A stretch of 64,000 bases of DNA from contig CAMCUO010000004.1 of assembly GCA_945879015.1 (NCBI GenBank), positions 1-64,000 on the forward strand, written 5' to 3'. The translations under genes and the position numbers were made by a program. Each line of letters starts with the position of its first letter. The stretch's first letter is position 1. Origin of the DNA: Chitinophaga pinensis. Lineage in GTDB: Bacteria > Bacteroidota > Bacteroidia > 2-12-FULL-35-15. Below the pieces are notes generated by a model that ran no database searches, had not been told where the DNA came from, and saw only the letters and a list, made by a program, of their open reading frames with translations. Of the stretch, positions 1 through 9,939 are shown one piece after another.

Positions 1-235
1 TTTCATTTTTATATACTTTTGCGATGCTATCAAAATCTGGAAGTTCTTTTAAACATGGAGCACACCAAGTTGCCCAAAAATTTACTATATAAGTTGTATC
101 GGAATCATTTTTAATTCGTTTATCTAAATCTGTAATTTTTAAGATGGGAACATGTTGCGGGAAACAATATAAAAAGAAGAATAGGAATGAAAGGGTTAGT
201 AATAATGCTTTTGTTTTGTGCATAATTCTATTCAT
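1..235 (-). CDS. TlpA/thioredoxin-like protein, partial (runs off window start)
   Basis: Reverse-strand translation MNRIMHKTKALLLTLSFLFFFLYCF...YIVNFWATWCAPCLKELPDF: signal peptide plus thioredoxin WCAPC motif; open to window edge. Confidence 0.85.
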   Translation of the reverse strand, partial: MNRIMHKTKALLLTLSFLFFFLYCFPQHVPILKITDLDKRIKNDSDTTYIVNFWATWCAPCLKELPDFDSIAKVYKNE

Positions 236-399
236 AAATGTATTATTGGTAGTCTTTTAACAAAAGACAGGCCTAAATTTCTAATAGTTACATGAGAATA
301 AGGCCGTTCCAAAGGTATTCAATATTGTAATCGATTATCCTCAAAAAAAACATTAATACGGATTATTTTCATAATTTTAGAAACTCATAATTCTAATAA

Positions 400-834
400 A
401 TGCAAATGGGTTCTGTAGAAGAATATAGTATCACTGCTCCAGCAATAAGTACTGCTGGTGTTTACTTTTTTACTACCGACAGTGATATTAATTATGAGGT
501 GCGTTTTGGACGAAGACAAGACAATATTTTGCATGCTACCATTGTGTTTGGTGTAACAAACGATGAATACGAAGGAGAGGAATATACAGTAACAAATAAA
601 GGTGAATTGTACCGAGTAATGACTACAATTGTTAAGGTAGTAAAGATGTTTATGGCTGAACATCCTAAAATGGTGACTTACGAGTTTACTGGTTTAGCCA
701 AAGAAAGTGAACCAGAAGATAAATTAACTTCCCGAATTAACCTTTACAAGCGCTATTTGCCCCGTATTTTTGATAAAGAGTGGAAATTCGATTATGCACG
801 TGGAAATACGATTATAGTTAATCGAATAAAGTAA
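400..834 (+). CDS. Conserved hypothetical protein
   Basis: 144-aa ORF with plausible composition and no recognised domain; exact start uncertain. Confidence 0.6.
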   Translation: MQMGSVEEYSITAPAISTAGVYFFTTDSDINYEVRFGRRQDNILHATIVFGVTNDEYEGEEYTVTNKGELYRVMTTIVKVVKMFMAEHPKMVTYEFTGLAKESEPEDKLTSRINLYKRYLPRIFDKEWKFDYARGNTIIVNRIK

Positions 835-864
835 TTTTTTTTCAGAGTTTAATTATAGTCTTAT

Positions 865-957
865 CGTCATCCCTTGCTACGACACGGGATCTCATTATTA
901 GAATGAATTAACAAACAACTGGGAGATGCCGCCCATTCGACTCCGCTCAGGGTGACG
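865..957. repeat. Composite palindromic intergenic repeat with CGTCAT.../...GTGACG ends
   Basis: cgtcatccct ... agggtgacg outer arms and inner gggatctc / gggagatgcc; contains 'cattcgactccgctcagggtgacg'. Confidence 0.6.
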
Positions 958-981
958 GCATTGTGTGGAGTCTACAAGTTT

Positions 982-2424
982 TTATTTTTTGTTCTCTTTC
1001 TCTAATCTTTCCTTCTCGAAAATATCAATTAAATTACCTAATTGTTCAACATCGATTCGTTTCGCTTTTATAATTTTATTTTCGTCTAACAGATAAATGA
1101 CTGGAGTACTATAAATGTCGTATATCTTTTTAGTAACCGCTCGCTTATATTGATCGGGTTGGTATCCGTTGATGAATTGGAGATTGCTGTCCTTGATGAA
1201 TTTCTTCCAAAGCTTTGGGTTGTCTTCCGTTTCATAAGCATAAATCTGAACACCTTTCGCTTTTACTTTGTTGTACAATTCAATCATTTTAGGCATCTCT
1301 TTTTTACAATGTCCGCAACCTTCATCCCAAAATAATAAAATTGTATATCTTGATTTTACATCATACAAAGCAATTTCTTTTCCTAAAGTATCTTGCATGA
1401 TAATAGCTGGTGCTTTTTTACCAATCAATAAAGGTTTTAAAATAAATGCTCTGTTTATAACTTTATATAATTGAGTTGAATCAATCCAAGTAGTTTGTTT
1501 TTTAGCATGGTAACGTTCCACCAAATGAACGAAAACGCAATCAAAGCCCATCACCTTGGAACTTTCATAATTATAAGTAATCCAATTCACTAAGTATTTG
1601 AATACTTCTTGGTTTGCCCTTCCTTTTTCAATGATGTAGTCGGTTGAAATGTTAATTGAGTCGCAAATTTGGGGCGTGAGTTTATCAAGGTAATATGATA
1701 TCTTGTTGTGAAAAATCGGAGTGCGGAGTAGGCGATCGTCACTAAAATCAATGTTATCAAAATAGTGAGATTTGTAATAACGGTAACCAAAAGTACTGTC
1801 TTTTCTTCCATTTGGTAAAATCGGAGCTTCTGGGACGATAGGTTCTTCCATGGCCCTGAATATTTTCGAAACAAAAGTTGTCGGATTGTTTTTGATGAAA
1901 TTCAATTTGTAATTAACAACCTCTTTATCAATTACAGAAATTTTATCGGCAACTATTTTAGCAGAATCTTTATTGTTTTTTACTTTCGCATATAAAGTGC
2001 GTAAAGGCTCTATCTCTTTTTGTTTATGGCTCATGAAACTTTGGTATTCATAAAAGAATTTGTTTTCATCCGAACCTTTTACTTTCATGTGTTTAATATA
2101 ATCGGCAGTGTCTGTTTCTAAGGAAAAATTTTGTCCAGCATCCATCACAAAATCGAAATACTTTTTGTTTGGTGGAACGAATAAATAAATTCCTTGATCA
2201 TATTTTTCTACAGAAGTAAAAACAACTTCGCCTTTTGCATTAGCTTTAGCTGAATCTTTGATATAATTCTTATCACCATAGTAGCAAGCCAACAAACACA
2301 TAGAACCTTCTTTGAGTCCTTTAGATGTTATTTTAATCGTACAAGCAGGAGTAGGGTCGCCTGCAAAAATGGAATTGCTAAATAAAATAGAAATTGTGAA
2401 GAGTACTTTGAAAAGGTGTTTCAT
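982..2424 (-). CDS. Thioredoxin-family thiol-disulfide protein (DUF4369/DUF5106-like N-terminal region, TlpA-like C-terminal domain)
   Basis: Signal peptide; C-terminal 'LLFWDEGCGHCKKEMPKMIELYNKVKAKGVQIYAYETE'. Confidence 0.85.
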   Translation of the reverse strand: MKHLFKVLFTISILFSNSIFAGDPTPACTIKITSKGLKEGSMCLLACYYGDKNYIKDSAKANAKGEVVFTSVEKYDQGIYLFVPPNKKYFDFVMDAGQNFSLETDTADYIKHMKVKGSDENKFFYEYQSFMSHKQKEIEPLRTLYAKVKNNKDSAKIVADKISVIDKEVVNYKLNFIKNNPTTFVSKIFRAMEEPIVPEAPILPNGRKDSTFGYRYYKSHYFDNIDFSDDRLLRTPIFHNKISYYLDKLTPQICDSINISTDYIIEKGRANQEVFKYLVNWITYNYESSKVMGFDCVFVHLVERYHAKKQTTWIDSTQLYKVINRAFILKPLLIGKKAPAIIMQDTLGKEIALYDVKSRYTILLFWDEGCGHCKKEMPKMIELYNKVKAKGVQIYAYETEDNPKLWKKFIKDSNLQFINGYQPDQYKRAVTKKIYDIYSTPVIYLLDENKIIKAKRIDVEQLGNLIDIFEKERLEKENKK

Positions 2425-2450
2425 ATTCTGTAATTAATTATAATGTTCTA

Positions 2451-3074
2451 TTACTTTTTACTTGCTGGTATTGGAGTTATTATTCTTTCTACAAACTCTG
2501 TTTCTGCAGAAACAATGATTTGTTTTTCCGCAATTTTTACGCCACAATTAATAGGATGGCAATAAATAGTCTTAGGCGTTCCATCAGGCATTGCAAAAAC
2601 CATTTCTGTACCCATAGTTAATGGGCCTTCAAAGGTAAATGGGGTCTCAAATGAACTCTTTAAATTAACATCCCATAAATGTCTTTGTTTGCCCATAAAC
2701 ATAATGTTTAATGGGAAAAGGGCCTCCGTAATTTCAACATAAATCAAATTGGTGGTTGGTTCATAACAAATTTCAACTATTCCATTCACTTTGGTTGTGT
2801 AATCAAATTTTCCAACCGTAACTTTTACATCTGTTTCAAAGTTTGCTTTGTTAGGGTGTAGCTTTATTTGTGGTTTAATTAAAGTCCAATTATAAGTACC
2901 TTCAACAAACATAAAAGAATAAACAGAGGTGCCTTTTATTTCACCAATGGCAGCAAACATTTTGTTCAAAGCTGATTCTTTCAGAGCTACTATAATATCT
3001 TGGTTTTGGCCATAGGAGCAAAAAGCATGGAGCATAAAGATGGAAATGAGGACTTTTCCTCTAATAATTACCAT
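2451..3074 (-). CDS. Hypothetical secreted protein
   Basis: 207-aa ORF with N-terminal hydrophobic signal; family not recognised. Confidence 0.65.
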   Translation of the reverse strand: MVIIRGKVLISIFMLHAFCSYGQNQDIIVALKESALNKMFAAIGEIKGTSVYSFMFVEGTYNWTLIKPQIKLHPNKANFETDVKVTVGKFDYTTKVNGIVEICYEPTTNLIYVEITEALFPLNIMFMGKQRHLWDVNLKSSFETPFTFEGPLTMGTEMVFAMPDGTPKTIYCHPINCGVKIAEKQIIVSAETEFVERIITPIPASKK

Positions 3075-3163
3075 ATATTTTAAAAATGTTTATCAAAAAT
3101 AAGTATTAATCTCATTTAAAGCCCTTATTGAGCTTAATTTATACAGAGTTTTTAATATATTTT

Positions 3164-3191
3164 TTTGTTCTGAAAAATTTACTTAATTTTG
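3164..3191 (+). promoter_or_regulatory. Bacteroidota-type promoter (TTTG-N16-TAATTTTG)
   Basis: TTTG at 3164-3167 and TAATTTTG at 3184-3191, upstream of CDS 3229; spacer slightly short. Confidence 0.5.
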
Positions 3192-3228
3192 CTATATTAA
3201 TTTTATAAACCAAGTAAAACCCTAACAA

Positions 3229-4284
3229 ATGAAAAAAATTTACCTTTTATTATCAATGTTCCTTTTGACAGGAACTTTCGTAAAAGCGCAAGACACGTTG
3301 CTTTTTGAAGATTTTGAATTAGCAAGATTTTATGATACTTTATTAATTGATTGCCAAGTTTCTGGTACAGTGCCTCCGGGTGTTACTGGCGATATCAATT
3401 GGTATAATATGGATTCTGATGGAGATCCTGATGGTTCTGGTGGAGGACGTCCTGATGGTTGGTTTGCTCTTCAGCCTTTTTCAGTAGTTGATCAATATGA
3501 AACAGTATATGGTGGAACTCCTCCTGATACAAATACAGTTATTGGAGCAAACACTTGGACTGCTGGTTTATTACCTCAAATGAACTGGTTAATTACTTCT
3601 AGTGTTCAATTGGGTTCTGCTGATACTTTATTCTGGAAATCAGCACCACGTCAAACTCCTCGTTATTTAGATGGTTATGAAGTGCGTTTATCAACTACTA
3701 CTAACGCTGATAACACTTCAGCATTTTCTAACGTATTGTTTAATGCAGCTGAAATGACAGCTACTGGTTCTGATACTACTTTCTCTACATTTACATTCTC
3801 AACTGGATTTGTACATGGTCAAGATGGTACTTATATTGATTATACTGATGGTAGCGCTACTGCGGTTCACCAAGGTCAATTGCGTACTTTCTCTGCGCCT
3901 TTGAATGCTTATGCTAATATGGCTGTTTATGTTGCTTTTATTTCTACTTCAACGGATGATAACTTAATCTCTTTAGATGACGTTTTAATTCGTGGAACTT
4001 TATTCAACGGAATCAATGAAAACAAAAACGACATAGCATTGAATTTGTTCCCAAATCCTGCTACAGATAATGTTCAAGTAAACTATACTTTAACATCTGA
4101 AACAATTGTAACTATTAGTTTATTTGATGTAACTGGTAAATTAGTTTCTACTGTTTCTGAAGGAAGCCAAGCTCAAGGTCGTCACTTTGCTCATATCAAC
4201 ACTTCTTCTATCGCTAAAGGTTTCTACACTGTTAAAGTTGAAACTAGCTTTGGACAAAGCACTTCTAAATTAATCGTAAGATAA
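3229..4284 (+). CDS. Secreted protein with T9SS type A sorting domain (choice-of-anchor/cleaved-adhesin-like)
   Basis: Signal peptide; C-terminal 'LNLFPNPATDNVQVNYTL...DVTGKLV...GFYTVKVETSFGQSTSKLIVR'. Confidence 0.85.
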   Translation: MKKIYLLLSMFLLTGTFVKAQDTLLFEDFELARFYDTLLIDCQVSGTVPPGVTGDINWYNMDSDGDPDGSGGGRPDGWFALQPFSVVDQYETVYGGTPPDTNTVIGANTWTAGLLPQMNWLITSSVQLGSADTLFWKSAPRQTPRYLDGYEVRLSTTTNADNTSAFSNVLFNAAEMTATGSDTTFSTFTFSTGFVHGQDGTYIDYTDGSATAVHQGQLRTFSAPLNAYANMAVYVAFISTSTDDNLISLDDVLIRGTLFNGINENKNDIALNLFPNPATDNVQVNYTLTSETIVTISLFDVTGKLVSTVSEGSQAQGRHFAHINTSSIAKGFYTVKVETSFGQSTSKLIVR

Positions 4285-4305
4285 TTTTAGAATAAAAAGA
4301 ATTAA

Positions 4306-4340
4306 AAATCCCGTCAAGTTAATCTTGACGGGATTTTTTT
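4306..4340 (+). terminator. Rho-independent terminator
   Basis: aaatcccgtcaag-ttaat-cttgacgggattttttt, 13-bp perfect stem with T tract just after CDS 3229-4284. Confidence 0.9.
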
Positions 4341-4353
4341 ATGTATTAATAAA

Positions 4354-4433
4354 AGATTGCTTCACTTTGCTCGCAATGACGTTTCGGAACAACAGCAATC
4401 TTAATAACGTCATTGCGAGGTACGAAGCAATCT
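4354..4433. repeat. Imperfect inverted repeat (REP/MITE-like)
   Basis: Arms agattgcttcactttgctcgcaatgacg (4354-4381) and cgtcattgcgaggtacgaagcaatct (4408-4433). Confidence 0.8.
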
Positions 4434-4449
4434 CTGCTTATTGCAGCGC

Positions 4450-6039
4450 TCACTCCTCCTTAAACTCAGAAATAAAATGAAACTTAATCTCCGGATTTTT
4501 TTCCTGTGCCATTTGTAGTGCCCAAGCCGATTCAGCTAAAAATACTGGTCGGTCTTCTTTATCCGTTGCCATGTGATGTGCTTTCTCGAAAATAAATTCT
4601 TGCAATTTTTTTTGGTCTTTACAACTCATCCAACATGCTTTGTATAAAGAAATATGTTCGAAGTTACAGGAAGCAGAATATTCACTTTTTAAACGATGTT
4701 GAATAACTTCAAACTGTAATGCTCCAACAGTACCTAAAACTTTACGATTGTCAGTTTTCTTGGTAAACAATTGTGCTACACCTTCATCCGTTAATTGCTC
4801 CAAACCTTTATTCAATTGTTTGGTTTTCATTGGATCGGCATTCACTACATATTTGAAAAGCTCAGGAGAGAATTGTGGAATTCCTTTGAAATTCATTTTT
4901 TCTCCTTCGGTTAAAGTATCTCCAATTTTAAAATTACTTGAGTCGTATAAACCAATAATATCGCCTGGAAATGCTTCGTCCACAACACTTTTGTCTTGCG
5001 CCATAAATGCAGTTGGATTCGAAAATTTCATATTTCTATTATCGCGTACATGATAATAATTTTTGTTGCGCTCAAACTTTCCGGAAACGATTCTCAAAAA
5101 TGCAATTCTATCGCGGTGTTTAGGATCTAAGTTCGCATGTATCTTAAATACAAAACCACTAAAATTTTTGTCTTCGGGATTAATTTCTTTTGTATCAGTT
5201 GTTCTTCCTTTCGGATGAGGAGCTATTTCAATAAAGCTATCAAGTAATTCGCGAACCCCGAAATTATTTACTGCACTGCCAAAGAATACAGGGGAAACCA
5301 TCGCTTCGGAATATTCTTCTTTGTCGAATTTAGGATAACCCGCTTCTAATAATTCAACATCACTGCGTAAAGTATTGGCATAATCTTCTCCAATTAATTT
5401 ATCAAGTGTGCCATCATTCAAATCTTTTATCGCAACCGAATTTTCATCTGTTTGTTTCTCTCCTGAATTAAAAAGCGTCAAACTTTTTTCATAAAGATTA
5501 TAAACGCCTTTGAAAGTCTTACCAATACTGATAGGCCAACTCAAAGGACGAAGATCAATGCGCAATTCTTTTTCTATCTCTTCCAATAAATCAAAAGGGT
5601 CTTTCCCTTCACGATCCATTTTATTGATAAACACAATAACAGGAGTACTGCGCATACGACAAACTTCTAATAGTTTGCGAGTTTGAGGTTCCACACCTTT
5701 AGCGCAGTCAATCAACATCACAACGCTATCAACAGCTGTAAGTGTGCGGTAAGTATCTTCAGCAAAATCTTCGTGGCCGGGAGTATCTAATAAATTTATT
5801 TTAACGCCCTTATATTCGAAACCCATCACAGAAGTAGCAACGGAAATACCACGTTGGCGTTCAATCTCCATAAAATCGGAGGTAGTATGCTTTTTAATCT
5901 TGTTAGATTTAACAGCTCCAGCCGTTTGAATTGCACCGCCAAAAAGCAATAGCTTCTCTGTCAATGTAGTTTTACCTGCATCGGGATGGGCAATTATGCC
6001 AAATGTTCTCCGTCTGTCTATTTCTTCTTTTATTGTCAT
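4450..6039 (-). CDS. prfC: Peptide chain release factor 3
   Basis: 'RRRTFGIIAHPDAGKTTLTEKLLLFGGAIQTAGAVK...DFMEIERQRGISVATSVM...DTPGHEDFAEDTYRTLTAVDS' GTPase signature of RF3. Confidence 0.96.
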   Translation of the reverse strand: MTIKEEIDRRRTFGIIAHPDAGKTTLTEKLLLFGGAIQTAGAVKSNKIKKHTTSDFMEIERQRGISVATSVMGFEYKGVKINLLDTPGHEDFAEDTYRTLTAVDSVVMLIDCAKGVEPQTRKLLEVCRMRSTPVIVFINKMDREGKDPFDLLEEIEKELRIDLRPLSWPISIGKTFKGVYNLYEKSLTLFNSGEKQTDENSVAIKDLNDGTLDKLIGEDYANTLRSDVELLEAGYPKFDKEEYSEAMVSPVFFGSAVNNFGVRELLDSFIEIAPHPKGRTTDTKEINPEDKNFSGFVFKIHANLDPKHRDRIAFLRIVSGKFERNKNYYHVRDNRNMKFSNPTAFMAQDKSVVDEAFPGDIIGLYDSSNFKIGDTLTEGEKMNFKGIPQFSPELFKYVVNADPMKTKQLNKGLEQLTDEGVAQLFTKKTDNRKVLGTVGALQFEVIQHRLKSEYSASCNFEHISLYKACWMSCKDQKKLQEFIFEKAHHMATDKEDRPVFLAESAWALQMAQEKNPEIKFHFISEFKEE

Positions 6040-6040
6040 G

Positions 6041-6242
6041 ACCTCACCCCGGCCCTCTCACCTCATCCGTCCTTCGGACACCTTCTCCAAGTGGAGAAGG
6101 AAGTAGGTGTAAACTCTCTTTTTAATGAGAGGGAGAAGAGTCCTAATTATTATTTTATTTATAAAATCATTTTGCTTTTAATTGACCTACACGCATTGTT
6201 GCTTGTATTTTCCCTCTCCTTTGGAGAGGGTTAGGGTGAGGT
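6041..6242. repeat. About 202-bp intergenic element with 19-bp terminal inverted repeats
   Basis: acctcaccccggccctctc (6041) versus gagagggttagggtgaggt (6224-6242), 17/19 matched; internal hairpins ccttctccaagtggagaagg and ccctctcctttggagaggg. Confidence 0.75.
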
Positions 6243-6301
6243 TAAATAAAAAACCCTATCCTGCAAAAGCGGGAAAGGGTTCAATTGTATATTTTAAAAA
6301 A

Positions 6302-6652
6302 TTATTGTTTTTTCTCAGCGATACGAGCTGCTTTACCAGTCAATTCACGTATGTAGAATAAACGAGCTCTGCGAACAACACCCACTTTGTTTACTTCGAT
6401 ACTATCGATGTATGGAGAGTTTACAGGGAAGATACGCTCAACACCAACACTGTTGCTGATTTTACGAACCGTAAATGATTCAGTAACTCCAGAACTGTTG
6501 CGTTGAATAACAACACCTTGGTACTGCTGAACACGTTCTTTTTCGCCTTCTTTAATTTTATAGTTTACAGTAATAGTATCACCTGCTTTGAAAGCTGGGT
6601 GCTTTGCTTTTACTGTCATTTGCTCTTCTGCGTATTTTAATAATAAACTCAT
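6302..6652 (-). CDS. rplS: 50S ribosomal protein L19
   Basis: '[32 protein letters not shown]...[54 protein letters not shown]'. Confidence 0.97.
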   Translation of the reverse strand: MSLLLKYAEEQMTVKAKHPAFKAGDTITVNYKIKEGEKERVQQYQGVVIQRNSSGVTESFTVRKISNSVGVERIFPVNSPYIDSIEVNKVGVVRRARLFYIRELTGKAARIAEKKQ

Positions 6653-6702
6653 AACACTTTCTTTTATAATCTGTTAAACAATTCTTCCTCTAAAAAGGAT
6701 TG

Positions 6703-6735
6703 CAAATATAAGATTTTTTTACATTGGGAAAGCAA
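6703..6735 (-). promoter_or_regulatory. Bacteroidota-type promoter upstream of rplS
   Basis: Reverse strand TTG-N22-TATATTTG (caaatata at 6703-6710, caa at 6733-6735). Confidence 0.5.
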
Positions 6736-6901
6736 ATCAAGCTAAATTTTTGCTTTTTTCTTGAAATAATCAGTGGAAAATGGTTGTTTTTAGGGCTTCA
6801 AACACTTCGATTCCTCTCAATGTGGTCTTTCGATTGTGATTTTCAGACAATTGTCTACTTTTTTATTTATTTGTCTATTGTCTACTATTTACTATTTTAT
6901 T

Positions 6902-6943
6902 GTGGCGAGGCTATGCTCGCCATCGCGAGTGAAACCTCGCGAC
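6902..6943. repeat. Tandem double-hairpin repeat
   Basis: ggcgag-gctatg-ctcgcc followed by cgcgag-tgaaac-ctcgcg, abutting the trmD stop. Confidence 0.75.
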
Positions 6944-7618
6944 CTACTTAAGTAAATCCGGTCTTCTTTCCTCAGTCCGCTTCAAACTCTCCTCATGTCG
7001 CCAATTCTCAATATTCGCAGCATGACCTGATAACAGCACTTCTGGGACTTTCATTCCTTTATAATCGGCCGGTCTGGTATAAACTGGTGGTGCTAAAAGA
7101 TTATCCTGAAAAGAATCTGTTAAAGCTGATGTTTCATCAGAAATTGCACCCGGAATTAAACGGATAATACTATCGCTAATAACAGCAGCAGCTAATTCTC
7201 CACCCGATAAAACATAATCTCCGATAGAAATTTCTTTAGTAATAAAATGATCGCGAACTCTTTGGTCCACGCCTTTGTAGTGCCCGCAAAGGATAATGAT
7301 ATTTTTTAAAGTCGATAAATGATTCGACATTTTTTGGTTCAGCAATTCACCATCTGGAGAAGTATAAATTATTTCGTCATACATTCTTTCTGCTTTCAAG
7401 GCATTGATGCAATTGGCAATGGGCTCAATGCTCATTACCATTCCAGCGCCTCCGCCAAATGCATAATCATCCACGCTTTTTTGTTTGTGTGTAGAATAGT
7501 CGCGGAGGTTAATTAAATTTACTTCTACCAATCCTTTATCAATAGCACGTTTTAAGATGCTATGGTCAAACGGACTTCGTAATAATTCTGGTAAAACAGT
7601 AATAATATCTATACGCAT
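6944..7618 (-). CDS. trmD: tRNA (guanine-N1)-methyltransferase
   Basis: '[25 protein letters not shown]...[12 protein letters not shown]...[49 protein letters not shown]'. Confidence 0.97.
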   Translation of the reverse strand: MRIDIITVLPELLRSPFDHSILKRAIDKGLVEVNLINLRDYSTHKQKSVDDYAFGGGAGMVMSIEPIANCINALKAERMYDEIIYTSPDGELLNQKMSNHLSTLKNIIILCGHYKGVDQRVRDHFITKEISIGDYVLSGGELAAAVISDSIIRLIPGAISDETSALTDSFQDNLLAPPVYTRPADYKGMKVPEVLLSGHAANIENWRHEESLKRTEERRPDLLK

Positions 7619-7666
7619 GTTGCAAATGTAAGGATAATGTGCAAATTTTTTGTTGTGGTAAATTTA

Positions 7667-7696
7667 TTGGCAGTAAAATTTAAAACTTTATATTTG
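7667..7696 (+). promoter_or_regulatory. Bacteroidota-type promoter TTG-N19-TATATTTG for the bio cluster
   Basis: TTG 7667-7669, TATATTTG 7689-7696, 19-nt spacer; next ATG at 7717. Confidence 0.75.
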
Positions 7697-8727
7697 TGGC
7701 TATTAAATTGGAATCTATGACCGCAATCAAACATAACTGGACCGTTGAAGAAATACTGGACATTTACAATATGCCATTATTGGATTTGGTGTATAAGGCT
7801 CAAACTGTTCACCGCGAATTTAACGATGCAAGTGAAGTGCAGGTAAGTTCGTTGTTGTCTATCAAAACTGGAGGTTGCGCTGAGGATTGCAGTTATTGTC
7901 CGCAAGCAGCACGTTACAATACAGGCATTGAAGTTCATAAATTAATGACCGTAAATGAAGTAAGTGAAGCGGCAGACAAAGCGAAAGAAGGTGGAGCATC
8001 TCGTTTATGTATGGGAGCTGCTTGGCGCGAAGTACGTGATAACCGTGATTTTGATAGGGTGTTGGAGATGGTGAAAACGGTAAACGAAAAAGGATTAGAA
8101 GTTTGTTGTACACTTGGAATGCTAACAGAAAATCAAGCTCAAAAGCTGGCGGATGCAGGTTTGTATGCATACAACCACAATTTAGATACGTCAGAAGAAA
8201 GCTATAAAAAGATTATTACCACTCGTACTTACGATGACCGTTTAGATACAATCAAGAATGTACGAAAGGCAAAAGTATCTGTTTGTTCAGGTGGAATTAT
8301 TGGCTTAGGAGAAACAACAGAAGACCGAGTAAAAATGTTAAAAACACTTTCTTCTATGGAAGTGCATCCAGAATCTGTGCCTATCAATGCATTAGTGCCA
8401 GTTGCAGGAACTCCTTTAGAAGATCAACCTTTAGTTCCAATATGGGACATGGTTCGTATGATTGCCACAACACGTATTGTAATTCCTAAAACAGTAGTTC
8501 GTTTATCAGCAGGAAGAACACAAATGAGTTTGGAAGGACAAGCGTTGTGTTTTATGGCAGGAGCAAATTCTATTTTTGCAGGTGATAAATTATTGACCAC
8601 TCCAAATCCTGATTTTAATACGGATATGGAAATGTTTAAATTGTTTGGATTAACTCCTCGCAAAGCCTTTAAAGGAACAACTCAACCTGTATCAAAAATC
8701 AAAGCGGAGACAGTTGAGTCGATCTAA
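7696..8727 (+). CDS. bioB: Biotin synthase (actual start probably ATG 7717)
   Basis: Radical SAM motif '[23 protein letters not shown]'; '[14 protein letters not shown]'; followed by bioF, bioD and bioA. Confidence 0.97.
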   Translation: MAIKLESMTAIKHNWTVEEILDIYNMPLLDLVYKAQTVHREFNDASEVQVSSLLSIKTGGCAEDCSYCPQAARYNTGIEVHKLMTVNEVSEAADKAKEGGASRLCMGAAWREVRDNRDFDRVLEMVKTVNEKGLEVCCTLGMLTENQAQKLADAGLYAYNHNLDTSEESYKKIITTRTYDDRLDTIKNVRKAKVSVCSGGIIGLGETTEDRVKMLKTLSSMEVHPESVPINALVPVAGTPLEDQPLVPIWDMVRMIATTRIVIPKTVVRLSAGRTQMSLEGQALCFMAGANSIFAGDKLLTTPNPDFNTDMEMFKLFGLTPRKAFKGTTQPVSKIKAETVESI

Positions 8728-9892
8728 ATTTTCAGCAGATTCATTTTTATTTTCTTCTCTTCAAAAGCGACAAGAGCAAAATGCCTTGCGTAAATTGGCT
8801 ATTCATAGTGATCTAATCGATTTTTGCAGCAATGATTATTTAGGATTTGCTGGTTCGAAAAAATTATCAAAAAATGTTTCTAAGGCTTCTGATAAACTTA
8901 AACTATTTAATGGCTCGGGCGGTTCACGTTTGTTAGCGGGGAATACTTCTTATGCAGAAAACCTTGAGACCTATGTTGCAAAATTTCACAACGCAGAAGC
9001 TGGTTTGATTTATAATTCGGGTTACGATGCAAATGTGGGTTTGTTTTCTGCAATCGGACAAAAAGGAAATACAATAATATACGATGAGTTGATTCATGCA
9101 TCTGTTCATGATGGAATGAAAATGTCATCAGCAAGTACCTATGCCTTTCGACATAACGATTTAAAACATTTAGAAGAACGATTAAAAATTGCAGAAGCCG
9201 TGCCTGCCGGCAGCCAGGGAATAATATATGTGGCAGCAGAAAGTATTTATTCTATGGATGGAGATTACGCCTCGTTAAAAGAAATAAATGAACTTTGTAA
9301 AAAGTATAATGCAAATTTAATTGTGGATGAAGCCCATGCAACAGGAATAACAAGTAATGGAGGAAAAGGTAGAGTGCAGGAGTTGAAATTAGAGGAAGAG
9401 ATATTTGCAAGAGTTCACACTTTTGGAAAAAGTTTAGGTTGCCACGGAGCTATTGTTCTAGGAAGTAATTTGCTTCGCGATTATTTAATTAATTTTTCTA
9501 GAGCTTTTATTTATACAACCGCATTGCCAGTGAAGAGTTTGGTTGCCATTCACGAATCATATAAATTGTTAGAAAAAAGTGAGTCGGAAATAAATCGATT
9601 AAATAAGCTGATAGCGGTCTTTAGAAATACTGTTTCAAAAGAAGTTCAATCCGCATTAATAGAAAGTAATAGCCCTATTCAATGCATTATTGTAAATGGC
9701 AATTCAGAAGTAAAAAAAATGGCTAAATATCTTCAGGATAATGGTTTTGATGCTCGTCCTATATTAAACCCAACAGTTCCTAAGGGAAAAGAGCGTTTAA
9801 GAATTTGTATACATTCTTTTAACACGGAGAAAGAGGTGAAATTACTTAGTATTGCGGTAAACACGTATTTTGACAATAAAAATGCAAGATAA
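8714..9892 (+). CDS. bioF: 8-amino-7-oxononanoate synthase (TTG start overlapping bioB)
   Basis: PLP aminotransferase fold: '[13 protein letters not shown]', '[19 protein letters not shown]', '[16 protein letters not shown]', '[17 protein letters not shown]'; biotin context. Confidence 0.92.
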   Translation: MSRSKFSADSFLFSSLQKRQEQNALRKLAIHSDLIDFCSNDYLGFAGSKKLSKNVSKASDKLKLFNGSGGSRLLAGNTSYAENLETYVAKFHNAEAGLIYNSGYDANVGLFSAIGQKGNTIIYDELIHASVHDGMKMSSASTYAFRHNDLKHLEERLKIAEAVPAGSQGIIYVAAESIYSMDGDYASLKEINELCKKYNANLIVDEAHATGITSNGGKGRVQELKLEEEIFARVHTFGKSLGCHGAIVLGSNLLRDYLINFSRAFIYTTALPVKSLVAIHESYKLLEKSESEINRLNKLIAVFRNTVSKEVQSALIESNSPIQCIIVNGNSEVKKMAKYLQDNGFDARPILNPTVPKGKERLRICIHSFNTEKEVKLLSIAVNTYFDNKNAR

Positions 9893-9939
9893 GCAACCAA
9901 AATGTTATATTTTCGTTCAAATTACCATAAAGAAAATTT

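Noticed and set aside
385-663. Minus-strand ORF 385-663
   Set aside because: Antisense to the better-supported ORF 400-834; Cys/Tyr/His-rich spurious composition.
1590-1874. Minus-strand ORF 1590-1874 and + strand ORFs at 1150-1474
   Set aside because: Entirely inside the thioredoxin-family CDS 982-2424 in other frames.
5986-6234. + strand ORF 5986-6234
   Set aside because: Runs through the terminal-inverted-repeat element and the prfC start; not protein-like.
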